A stretch of 64,000 bases of DNA from the IMG/VR virus record IMGVR_UViG_3300023442_000001, positions 1 through 64,000 of that record. One strand, 5' to 3'. Each line of letters begins with the position of its first letter. The first letter of the stretch is position 1. The notes below the pieces were generated by a model. The model did no database searches and was not told the origin of the DNA. It was given only the letters and a program-made list of their open reading frames with translations. The translations under genes and the position numbers were made by a program. Origin of the DNA: a virus. Shown piece after piece: positions 43,292 through 51,541 of this stretch.

Positions 43292-44182
43292 ATGAGCACT
43301 CTGTCACATGATTTGAAGGAAAGTATTACTTTTATGTCTATTGCACGGGAAACCGCTGCTAGCATTTTAGAAGCTAATGGGGCTACGGAAGATCTTGTTT
43401 CTTACGTGCTGAATGAGGCTTCTGACTATCAGATTATGTCTCTTCTGGTAAATGAGAAGATGCCTGAAGAGAAGTATAATCTTGAAGAAGAGATGAAGGT
43501 ATTTGATCAGTTTAAGCAAATTGTAGCTGAAAATTCTGAGTTTCTGGCTACGGCTTTTGGTTTCGGTACTGTTTATAATCTTATTGAGAATGTACAGCCC
43601 ACTAGCCTGTATGGCGTATCAACCGCTAAACCCATTCTTGAGCATTTTCTAGCTCTCCAGGAACAGGCCACTCCTGCTGAGGTGGCTATGGGCCAGGGTG
43701 TAACATCAACGGCTAAATGGCGTCAGCTTCAGCAAGCTGTTGGTGTAGGCACTAAGGAAGGTAAGTCTATGGTAGCTCGTCTGGCTGAGCTGAAGGCTCG
43801 TCTGAATCAGATGTTTGACAAGGGCCTGGATAACGCTTCAACTTTTATGAGCAAACTGAAGACGGATATTCCAAAGTATCTGTCAGACAATCGTGGGGCC
43901 GTAGCCGTTGGTGGAGCTATTTTGGCTGCTCTGATTGCTTATGGTCTCTATCGTATTTATAAGAATCGTAAGAATAAGGCTCTTCAGGCTTGTAAGGATA
44001 AGCCAGGTGAGGCTAAGAAGCTTTGCATCAAGAATTTTGAGAAGAAGGCCCTCAAAGATCAGATCAATGGTCTGAAGGCTGCCAAGGCTATGTGCAAGTC
44101 TTCTAAGAATCCAGATAAGTGTGTGGCTGCTCTGGATAAGAAGATTGAAAAACTGAATAAGAAGATGGCCAAAGTTGGTTAA
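43292..44182 (+). CDS. Highly codon-biased helical membrane protein
   Basis: 296 residues from the ATG at 43292, behind GAGAGGA; an upstream in-frame start near 43211 would include the promoter motif and is rejected. Helical N-terminal domain, one membrane segment near residues 206-228 (AVAVGGAILAALIAYGLYRI), then a basic tail with paired cysteines (CKDKPGEAKKLC and CKSSKNPDKC) and a terminal coil. Codons such as CTG, CAG, AAG and GAG are much more common than in neighbours, pointing to very strong expression or to a different source. It has its own promoter and terminator. Possibly an abundant virion or internal protein. Confidence 0.6.
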   Translation: MSTLSHDLKESITFMSIARETAASILEANGATEDLVSYVLNEASDYQIMSLLVNEKMPEEKYNLEEEMKVFDQFKQIVAENSEFLATAFGFGTVYNLIENVQPTSLYGVSTAKPILEHFLALQEQATPAEVAMGQGVTSTAKWRQLQQAVGVGTKEGKSMVARLAELKARLNQMFDKGLDNASTFMSKLKTDIPKYLSDNRGAVAVGGAILAALIAYGLYRIYKNRKNKALQACKDKPGEAKKLCIKNFEKKALKDQINGLKAAKAMCKSSKNPDKCVAALDKKIEKLNKKMAKVG

Positions 44183-44223
44183 TTGATTTAGCTGTTCCAC
44201 GCACCTCCTTTTATTTTCTATTT

Positions 44224-44264
44224 CTCTCCCCCTATTGGGTTTTCCAATGGGGGGAGAGATTTTT
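44224..44264 (+). terminator. Terminator of the 43292 gene
   Basis: CTCTCCCCCTATTGG (44224-44238) pairs with CCAATGGGGGGAGAG (44244-44258), with one T-G wobble and a 5-base loop, followed by ATTTTTA. Late promoter copy 7 follows at once. Confidence 0.9.
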
Positions 44265-44268
44265 AGTG

Positions 44269-44278
44269 TGAGAACAAA
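44269..44278 (+). promoter_or_regulatory. Candidate phage late promoter, copy 7
   Basis: TGAGAACAAA followed by GGGTTGAGATAG, TGA at six bases after AACA. It lies 95 bases before the ATG at 44374 and directly behind a terminator; the arrangement GGGGGGAG, ATTTTTAG, GTGAGAACAAAGGG is shared with copy 2. Confidence 0.7.
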
Positions 44279-44373
44279 GGGTTGAGATAGAAAATAGCGA
44301 AAAGACTTGATTTTTGAATCATTATTGATTAGAATATAACGCGAAACCCAAACTTTGAAAAGGAGAATGAGAA

Positions 44374-45162
44374 ATGCCATTCACAGGATTCCAAGTTGAA
44401 TATCCAAAGTATGAAGTAATTACCCCGCAAACTAAGAAATCATTTACGGTACGTTCTTTAACTGTCGCAGAAGAAGAAAGACTTAAGGGAAGCTTCGTTA
44501 CACCTGCAAAAATTACAGAACATTTAAATCGTTGTCTTTTCGATGCTATTGTTGAAAAGCCAGAAGGAATTCATGATTTCAATTCGTTTCTGAAAAATTT
44601 AACAATTAAAGATCGTGAAGCACTTCTTTTTGGTTTATACCATATCACATATGACGAAGATCGAAATTATACCGTTCGATGTGTGTCCTGCGGGAAAACA
44701 TATGATGTAACGGTAGAAGCTTCGGATACATTTAATTTTAATCCATATCCTGGTGATGATATTCTTGAAAAGCGTATTCCCTTGAAGCTCAAAGTTTTAT
44801 CAAATGTAACAGTTGTTTTAAAACAACCTACTCTCATGGATGAATGGATGGCCATTAAAGATTTGGCTAGAAATCCAACTTTCAATTTAGATAATATTAC
44901 GGAAACATTGATTATTGAATCCATTACAAACGAACTTCCAAGCGGGGAAGTTATAGAATACACAGATCGTGGTGATATTATTGATGCTTATAAGGCCCTT
45001 CCTGCTAGGGATAAAAGAATTATTTATAAAACTTGGTATGAAGAAGTTGGACAATATGGAATCGATCTCAAAATGAAGTCTTATTGCGTACATTGTGGGG
45101 CCGAGGAGGTAGTAAATATCGACCTTTCCGAGCAATTTTTTCGCGCAATCTTTGAATCATAA
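44374..45162 (+). CDS. Baseplate/tail assembly protein with zinc site (T4 gp26-like)
   Basis: 262 residues, ATG with AAAGGAG. A helical N-terminal part has KDREALLFGLYHITYDEDRN, followed by CVSCGKTYDV and, near the C-terminus, CVHCGAEE, which together could bind one zinc ion. The layout fits the T4 gp26-like baseplate family or a tail assembly chaperone. It lies between the tube and gp25 genes. Its end overlaps the next gene in another frame. Confidence 0.6.
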   Translation: MPFTGFQVEYPKYEVITPQTKKSFTVRSLTVAEEERLKGSFVTPAKITEHLNRCLFDAIVEKPEGIHDFNSFLKNLTIKDREALLFGLYHITYDEDRNYTVRCVSCGKTYDVTVEASDTFNFNPYPGDDILEKRIPLKLKVLSNVTVVLKQPTLMDEWMAIKDLARNPTFNLDNITETLIIESITNELPSGEVIEYTDRGDIIDAYKALPARDKRIIYKTWYEEVGQYGIDLKMKSYCVHCGAEEVVNIDLSEQFFRAIFES

Positions 45163-45376
45163 TGAAATTGATAGATATAGAAAAGATTTAGAAGAAACTA
45201 TTTTTTTGGTCATGGAAACGTCTAAACAAAGTTATCCAGAAGTAATGACTATGCCAGTTCATAGATTTAAAAATTATCTCAATTGGAAAATCAAATTTGA
45301 GGAACAAAAAAGAAAACTAATGGAAAAAGAAATGGAGAAATCTTCATCCTATGGCTTCCAAAATAGAAAAGTTTAA
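45152..45376 (+). CDS. Small tail assembly protein, possibly expressed by frameshift
   Basis: 74 residues if started at the TTG at 45152, but there is no ribosome site there. The helical sequence (YPEVMTMPVHRFKNYLNWKI) resembles small second-frame products in tail assembly gene pairs. It lies in the +1 frame relative to the upstream gene and overlaps its last codons, which include TTT TTT C. It may therefore be made as a fusion. It overlaps the gp25 start by 26 bases. Confidence 0.55.
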   Translation: MNHNEIDRYRKDLEETIFLVMETSKQSYPEVMTMPVHRFKNYLNWKIKFEEQKRKLMEKEMEKSSSYGFQNRKV

Positions 45377-45779
45377 AAAATATTTAATTGGATCAGAAGA
45401 TCAATATATCGATTATGTAGGAATAATTTCTCCTTCTGGGGAATTAAGAAAAGTGACAAACCTGGAAGCTATTCTTAATTCTTGGATGAATATTCTTCGA
45501 ACGCCAAAAGGCACTCATTTATATGATCCAGAATTTGGTTCAAATTTACATAAATTTATTTTTGAACCTGTGACCGAAGAAACGGCGGAAGCTATCCGTG
45601 AAGATATTTATGATTCTATAATGAATTATGATGATAGGGCATCGATTGATTCAATCGATGTCCTTTTTTTTAAAGATAGGAAAGGTTTTGTTGTGGAAAT
45701 TACGGCTAAATATGGAAATGAAACTAAAAAAATAAAAGTCCCTATTTTGGATTTAATTTATCCAACGGAGACGGCTTAA
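45351..45779 (+). CDS. Baseplate wedge protein, gp25/GPW-like
   Basis: 142 residues. NLEAILNSWMNILRTPKGTH then YDPEFGSNLHKFIFEP is the characteristic gp25/lysozyme-like wedge motif (G...P.FG..L...F.P). The C-terminus has the beta hairpin VEITAKYGNETKKIKV. In T4, gp25 holds the sheath initiator at the baseplate. ATG overlaps the preceding gene. Confidence 0.9.
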   Translation: MASKIEKFKKYLIGSEDQYIDYVGIISPSGELRKVTNLEAILNSWMNILRTPKGTHLYDPEFGSNLHKFIFEPVTEETAEAIREDIYDSIMNYDDRASIDSIDVLFFKDRKGFVVEITAKYGNETKKIKVPILDLIYPTETA

Positions 45780-45782
45780 AAA

Positions 45783-46427
45783 ATGCAGAATTATTTACGA
45801 ATATATGATTATATACATGAATATCAAAATCTTATTTATGATTATTATAGTAAACATGCGATTGCCTTTATTGTTACGTATTATAATTTAAATAAAGACG
45901 TAACCGTATGGGATGATGATACCGTATTTAGTGGATCATATGAACGAATTGGAGATATGACAGGAATAAGATTTAATAAAATTTTAACTTTACCAGTTTT
46001 TTATATTGAAGAAATTAATACTATATTTGACGCTAGAGAAGAAGGTTATCTAAAAGATGGAGAAACGAGCTTTGTGATTCCGTCTTCATATGATTTTGTT
46101 CCATATCCAGGGGACTTTATTAAATTAGAACAATCAGTTTTAAGACCAAATAATGATATATATCCTGTTTTTATTGTAACTGGGGTTGAAAAATCTGTTA
46201 ATACAGATAAAACATTTTGGAAATTAAAGGCTAAAGTCAGAGAAAGTTTGACAACGACACAATTAGATAATCAAGTTGAGAATTTATATGCTTTTGTGGA
46301 ATATACCAAAAATATTCATACATATGAAGATGCTTTAATTATAGCACAATCACTTAAACGTCATGAAGAGTTAGCACAAGTTGCAAAAAATTTTTTCGAT
46401 AGAAATTCCGGATTCTATTTTATTTAG
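45783..46427 (+). CDS. Baseplate-region protein of unknown family
   Basis: 214 residues between gp25 and gp6 genes. Beta-rich centre (VPYPGDFIKLEQ, VFIVTGVEKSVNTDKTFWKL) and a helical C-terminus. By position it may be a wedge subunit comparable to T4 gp53, but I cannot confirm homology. The start lies 3 bases after the gp25 stop, without a strong ribosome site. Confidence 0.6.
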   Translation: MQNYLRIYDYIHEYQNLIYDYYSKHAIAFIVTYYNLNKDVTVWDDDTVFSGSYERIGDMTGIRFNKILTLPVFYIEEINTIFDAREEGYLKDGETSFVIPSSYDFVPYPGDFIKLEQSVLRPNNDIYPVFIVTGVEKSVNTDKTFWKLKAKVRESLTTTQLDNQVENLYAFVEYTKNIHTYEDALIIAQSLKRHEELAQVAKNFFDRNSGFYFI

Positions 46428-46438
46428 GGGTATGATAC

Positions 46439-49318
46439 ATGGCCAATCAATTACCGTCTGAACAGATCTTTCTTTCAAAAGATAAGATTCGATCTGATTT
46501 AATAGAGAAACATCTTAAAACTTATATGGAATTAGAAAATGTTGATTTAGTTGAATCTTCATTTTTATCATTTTTGGTTGACGTTTTATCAACATTATCG
46601 TCAAATTTATTATTTTATCAATCCTCTGTATATAGAGAATTCTTTTTAACTACGGCCCAATTACCTAATTCTGTTTTTAATTTATCTAAATTTTTAGGTT
46701 ATAACCCAAAAGAAGCAACGCCTGCTGAAACATCTTTATTAGTCTCTGTCCCTTTAACATTTGAAGATGATAATGTTTATTTTAAAATTCCAAGATATGA
46801 TATTAGTCTGGGTCAAACATTTAAATTTTTAGCTGGAGATATTCAATTTATTTCAACTCATGATGTTGAGGTATTTATTGAAAATCAATTGGCTAATCCT
46901 GTAGCTAAATTAAGATATACAGACGAATTAGGTAAAACATTATCATCGACAGGGCAAGTTGATTTAAATAAGAGAATTCTCTATTTTGCGGTTCCTGTAA
47001 AACAAATAGAATATAAACAGTTTGAATTTCAAGTTGACAGTGCTTTACGTGCTTTTCAGTTTTATGATATTTTTGTTTCTATTCAAGGCGATCATGTTGC
47101 GACAATTGAGGTTCAGGTAAAAGAACCGGGAAGTAATTCATATATAACTTGGCAAGAATATGATTCTCTTTATTTAATGGATTCAGATACTCGTGGATAT
47201 ATTGTTCAAAGAAAAGAAAATGGCCGACAAATTTATTTTGGGAATGACGTAATCGGAAAACAGCCACCAGCCGGATCAACAATTCTAGTGACTGTTGGAT
47301 TGACAAAAGGAAAAGCTGGAAATGTTATCAAGGGAACAATCAATAGAGGAGATACTCTTTATCATACAGAAATAACAATAAATGGAATTACGTATAATTC
47401 AAGTATACCGTCCGATAGAGTTAAAATTGTTTCATATTCTGTAACGAATCCAAATGCTGCTCAATTTGGTGATGACGAAGAATCTCTAGAAGATATTAGA
47501 AAAAATGCATTAAATAATCTGACGGCTTCACAAAGACTTGTTTCGTATAATGATTTTTTAAACCTTTCATCTGTGCTTCCAAACTTGGATACAAATTTAT
47601 TAAAGAATACGACTCCGATTTTGAAAAAATCTGATGCGCGTATTAATGAAATTCAATTATTTAATGTTCTGAAATATAATAATGAAATTATTCCTATTCG
47701 TAATTTATTTACGACAAAGCCAGCCGGTGTTGAAACAATTCAAAGATTTGAAATAATTTCAGATGGTGAAAAAGATTATTATTCTATGTTTGATATCGAA
47801 TGGCAAGAAGAAGAGTATGTGGCAGGTGTTTCCAGCCATATGGCAAATTATGTTTATTATGTAGATTCATATACTGCGACTCCCAATGTTGAAAATTCTT
47901 ATAACCCAACGAACTATAGCGTTTATCCTGTTAATTTTAATATTGTTACGGATCGAACCACTAAAGAGGCAACCGTAATTTTTGAATATTTTTCTTCGGA
48001 AAAAGATACTGATCATGAATTAAATCCGTTTATCGATGGAACTGACCATCTCAGAATATATTGTGACATGACGATTGTAAATAATGGTCAAACATTGCGT
48101 ATGGAACGTGTTAAAGATAGTTATACTGTTGATATAGGTCAACAAAATGATTCTATTATTACAATACTTGAAAATATTTCATCGACGACTCCATCTTCGG
48201 GTTATATAGAATTGACAAATGGAGCTGAGACGGTTTATTTTAAATATAAAAGTAAAAATGATACGTTAAAACAGTTTACTTTAGAGAATGGGGTAACATT
48301 AGATAAAGATTATGCGGGATATACGTTGAATATCATAACAAATGATTATAAATTTATTTTGTCTGGGCTCGCTAAAGAACGTTTCGAAGAGGGACCGGTT
48401 ACATTATCTTTTTCTCTTTATCATCCAGCTCTTGATACTTCCCGGTCATTATTGACAGCAACAGTTGGGTTCACTTTTAAAAAACAATTATCAACCGTTA
48501 TGAAAAGTAATATGAAAATTGGGACCGGAGCTACAATTTATGATATCCCTTGTATTGAAAAAGTTTATTACGATAATCTTGTAGCGCAAGGAGAAAAAGA
48601 ACTTTTTGAAAGTATTGTTATGCAGACTTTTGTCAATTCATTAAATCTTGATAATTATAGGATGCTAACTGATTTTACAAATATTAAATTTACGAATACG
48701 ACTGGAAAAATTAAAAATATGGCGTTTAATGAAGTAACGAAAACAATTGAGAGTCGTTCTTTAACTTCCGTTCCAAATCCTACAACAAATACTGGTAAAG
48801 CATATATTGTGAACGGAAGAGAATCTGGTGATTGGAATCCAGGGACACCAAATACGTTCTATACCGATTATATAGCGATATCAGATGGATCAACTTGGCT
48901 TTTTATTGAACCGAAATTAGATATGGTTGTATACATAAATGATGAATCTATCAAATTAACATATTCTGAAGCTGGCTGGCTTACGACAAATAATTATGAA
49001 ATTCCCTTACGAATTGTTTGTGATGTATATCCAAAAAGCACATATACGGGAGATCCATTAAAATTAGTTGACGAAATTAAAGAAACATTAATTTCTGCAT
49101 TTGAAGATCGTTTCGGAGGGGATATTACAATACATAGATCTGAAATTATCGACGTTATTCATAATGTTGAAGATGTTAGTCATGTTCAATTGATTGAGCC
49201 AAGAACTTCGATTTTTTTCAATTATGATTTGCGTTCTCTAACTCAAGATGAACTTTTGAAATATGGGCCAGAATACGTCTATTTTAATAAAGATTCTATC
49301 TTCATTAGGATTAGATAA
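46439..49318 (+). CDS. Baseplate wedge protein, gp6/baseplate J-like
   Basis: 959 residues. The N-terminus (LVESSFLSFLVDVLSTLSSN then FFLTTAQLPNSVFNLSKFLG and GYNPKEATPAETSL) follows the T4 gp6 / baseplate J pattern. The centre is a series of beta domains, and the C-terminal LRIVCDVYPK...FEDRFGGDITIHRSEI is also typical. Gp6 forms the ring of the wedges around the hub and links to gp25. ATG 11 bases after the previous stop. Confidence 0.85.
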   Translation: MANQLPSEQIFLSKDKIRSDLIEKHLKTYMELENVDLVESSFLSFLVDVLSTLSSNLLFYQSSVYREFFLTTAQLPNSVFNLSKFLGYNPKEATPAETSLLVSVPLTFEDDNVYFKIPRYDISLGQTFKFLAGDIQFISTHDVEVFIENQLANPVAKLRYTDELGKTLSSTGQVDLNKRILYFAVPVKQIEYKQFEFQVDSALRAFQFYDIFVSIQGDHVATIEVQVKEPGSNSYITWQEYDSLYLMDSDTRGYIVQRKENGRQIYFGNDVIGKQPPAGSTILVTVGLTKGKAGNVIKGTINRGDTLYHTEITINGITYNSSIPSDRVKIVSYSVTNPNAAQFGDDEESLEDIRKNALNNLTASQRLVSYNDFLNLSSVLPNLDTNLLKNTTPILKKSDARINEIQLFNVLKYNNEIIPIRNLFTTKPAGVETIQRFEIISDGEKDYYSMFDIEWQEEEYVAGVSSHMANYVYYVDSYTATPNVENSYNPTNYSVYPVNFNIVTDRTTKEATVIFEYFSSEKDTDHELNPFIDGTDHLRIYCDMTIVNNGQTLRMERVKDSYTVDIGQQNDSIITILENISSTTPSSGYIELTNGAETVYFKYKSKNDTLKQFTLENGVTLDKDYAGYTLNIITNDYKFILSGLAKERFEEGPVTLSFSLYHPALDTSRSLLTATVGFTFKKQLSTVMKSNMKIGTGATIYDIPCIEKVYYDNLVAQGEKELFESIVMQTFVNSLNLDNYRMLTDFTNIKFTNTTGKIKNMAFNEVTKTIESRSLTSVPNPTTNTGKAYIVNGRESGDWNPGTPNTFYTDYIAISDGSTWLFIEPKLDMVVYINDESIKLTYSEAGWLTTNNYEIPLRIVCDVYPKSTYTGDPLKLVDEIKETLISAFEDRFGGDITIHRSEIIDVIHNVEDVSHVQLIEPRTSIFFNYDLRSLTQDELLKYGPEYVYFNKDSIFIRIR

Positions 49319-49320
49319 TC

Positions 49321-50442
49321 ATGTTGATAGATAAAGAATCAATTAATTTTAGAGATCTAGAGCGTTTAATTTTAAAGATTTCTGCCAATGAATTGTCTAG
49401 ATTGAATGAACCCTGTTATTATCCAAGTCTGAAAATTGGATTTTATGAATTGTTAGATAAAGTTAGACTTACTGAAACGGATGTGAAACGTTATACGAAA
49501 ACATATTGGGAGGGAATGCCAGAAAAAAATTGGAAATTACATAATGATCCTATTTCAATTTTTATGATTGAGTTGATGGGAACATTTTTAGATGCGAAAA
49601 GAGAGATAGGATATAATTCTTTAATCCTTCTTTATATGATCCGTATTTATACGAATTTGATGAATAAACAAATTAAATTTTGTAATAAAGATGTTTTCAA
49701 ATATACATTAGAGCATATGAATAAAACTCATTTATTTGTACGCGAAGGGTCGATTCCAAATGCTATTTATTTTATGACGAAAATTTTAGCCAAAAAATAT
49801 AGAAATGATATTTTAAATAATAATAAAAAAGGTATTTCCAAGTTCATTACTGAATCTCGTCATCGTATTTCACAAAGTGTTAAAAGTTTTGCTGAAACAT
49901 ATTATAAATTTCATAAAGAAGGTAAACAATTTGGGGAACTAAAAGATACATATGAAGTAGATGAAGAAGGAAGTGTGATTCAAACAGGAACGCCAGAAAC
50001 CGCCAAAGAGACTATTTTTATAGACAAAATTTTAATTGATATCATAGCATATAAAAGCGTGGAAGATAGAATATTATCTGAGGCAAAAAGATTAGCTGGA
50101 ATTACAGATGAATGGGTTTTAATTTTTAAAGAAAATATGTTTGATGTTGATACTAGAGAATATTTAAGAAGAATTATGTTTGTCTTTTTAAAGAAATTAA
50201 CTAGTATTCGTGAATTATGTTCACGACAATATTATGATATAATCAAACAGTTAATGTTTATTAAAAAAAGTACCGAATTGGTTTATTTTAAAAAAGAAGT
50301 AATTGAATTTACTAATTATATTATTAAAAAGGCAAAAAAGGAATCCGAATTCCTTCGTTTATCAAAAGCAAATCGTTACCGTATTTATTATTTTGTAGCT
50401 TATGTTGTCACATTAATTCTTAGGAAGAAGATGTGCCGGTAA
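49321..50442 (+). CDS. Helical hypothetical protein after gp6
   Basis: 373 residues, ATG 2 bases after the gp6 stop; helical throughout with a basic C-terminus (YVVTLILRKKMCR). No family recognised. Co-transcribed with baseplate genes. The last 23 bases overlap the end of the converging minus-strand gene. Confidence 0.6.
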   Translation: MLIDKESINFRDLERLILKISANELSRLNEPCYYPSLKIGFYELLDKVRLTETDVKRYTKTYWEGMPEKNWKLHNDPISIFMIELMGTFLDAKREIGYNSLILLYMIRIYTNLMNKQIKFCNKDVFKYTLEHMNKTHLFVREGSIPNAIYFMTKILAKKYRNDILNNNKKGISKFITESRHRISQSVKSFAETYYKFHKEGKQFGELKDTYEVDEEGSVIQTGTPETAKETIFIDKILIDIIAYKSVEDRILSEAKRLAGITDEWVLIFKENMFDVDTREYLRRIMFVFLKKLTSIRELCSRQYYDIIKQLMFIKKSTELVYFKKEVIEFTNYIIKKAKKESEFLRLSKANRYRIYYFVAYVVTLILRKKMCR

Positions 50443-51541
50443 AAGATAAAGTTTGAAAAACATTTTGAGCATCTTCAGAAACTCTGGGTTCGACTGTTTC
50501 TATATTAGATGATGATTCTTGTAATGGTGCAAGATTTCCACTATTTGTCGTTTCTCCTTCTTGAGTTTCAGATTGACTTGAAGTTAAATAATTATATGCA
50601 GGTTTATCTTCTTCCATATTATCCAAATAACTTTTTAAAGTTGTCCTTCCCGGAAGATCAATATTCCCGCCTATCATACTTGAATATAAACTATTAAAAT
50701 CGATTCTAACGTCCACAATGCCCATTCTCTGGTTCTTTCCGATCTGCTGCTGGTCTCCCCCTTTGATGACCGTAATGTTCGATATAAAGGCTCCTCGTAG
50801 CTCCCAGATACCTTTTACTTTAACCTTGTGGACAAATGGCCAGCTATATGAAAATCCATCTTCTGTTAATGGGATTCCTAATAATAATAGAGCGGCTAAC
50901 GGCCCTATAATATATTTTTTTGTAGATTCCGTATCTCCCGGTTTAGGATTATATAATCGTATTGTCATTGTGTATGAAGGTTGAAAACTACTATTTGCCC
51001 ATAAGAGTGGGAAATCTAATCGAGCCCCAGCTAATGTTGCATCTAATGTTTTTGTAAGATTTCCAATGATTCCCTGACCTAAAGGTTGTAAGGCTTGTTT
51101 AATTCCTTTTTCAACTTTATTAATCAAAGGCTGAGCTTGATTTGGAATCAATCTTTTTAAAAGATTGACAGCATCTGTTGCGGTACGAGTCCCCATCATT
51201 TGAGCGACTGAGGATACTCCAAAAGATGCTGTTTCTTGTAACCTACTTAAAAAACTAGCTTGATATTCATTCGAAAAGGCATCCGACGGAAAATTATCCG
51301 CTAAAAATGCCACCTTCAAAGGTCCTTGTGAATTAGATATTGTAAATCCATGTGATGCTAAAAGATCAGAATATTTACTCCAAACATTTGCTAAATAAAA
51401 AGACGCTCCATTATTCGTGTTTAATCTCGATCTAAGTTCAGACGGTTTAATTTCGGCTATTGGAAAACTGGATTCCATAACCTTATCGCTTTGATATGTA
51501 GATGGAGGTAAACCAATAATATCAGGTATTACGATGGCCAT
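50420..51541 (-). CDS. Probable baseplate-tube junction protein
   Basis: 373 residues, ATG at 51541. The middle has FQPSYTMTIRLYNPKPGD, YIIGPLAALLLLGIPLTEDG and GIVDVRIDFNSLYSS. These patterns occur in baseplate/tube cap proteins of large myoviruses (comparable to T4 gp48/gp54). The C-terminal 60 residues are low complexity and Ser-rich. It is the last gene of the minus late operon and overlaps the tape measure gene by one base. Confidence 0.6.
   Translation of the reverse strand: MAIVIPDIIGLPPSTYQSDKVMESSFPIAEIKPSELRSRLNTNNGASFYLANVWSKYSDLLASHGFTISNSQGPLKVAFLADNFPSDAFSNEYQASFLSRLQETASFGVSSVAQMMGTRTATDAVNLLKRLIPNQAQPLINKVEKGIKQALQPLGQGIIGNLTKTLDATLAGARLDFPLLWANSSFQPSYTMTIRLYNPKPGDTESTKKYIIGPLAALLLLGIPLTEDGFSYSWPFVHKVKVKGIWELRGAFISNITVIKGGDQQQIGKNQRMGIVDVRIDFNSLYSSMIGGNIDLPGRTTLKSYLDNMEEDKPAYNYLTSSQSETQEGETTNSGNLAPLQESSSNIETVEPRVSEDAQNVFQTLSFTGTSSS

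Noticed and set aside
43883-44380. 165-residue open frame on the minus strand
   Set aside because: It is antisense to the codon-biased 43292 gene and the next start, with no ribosome site; the long frame follows from the plus-strand codon pattern.
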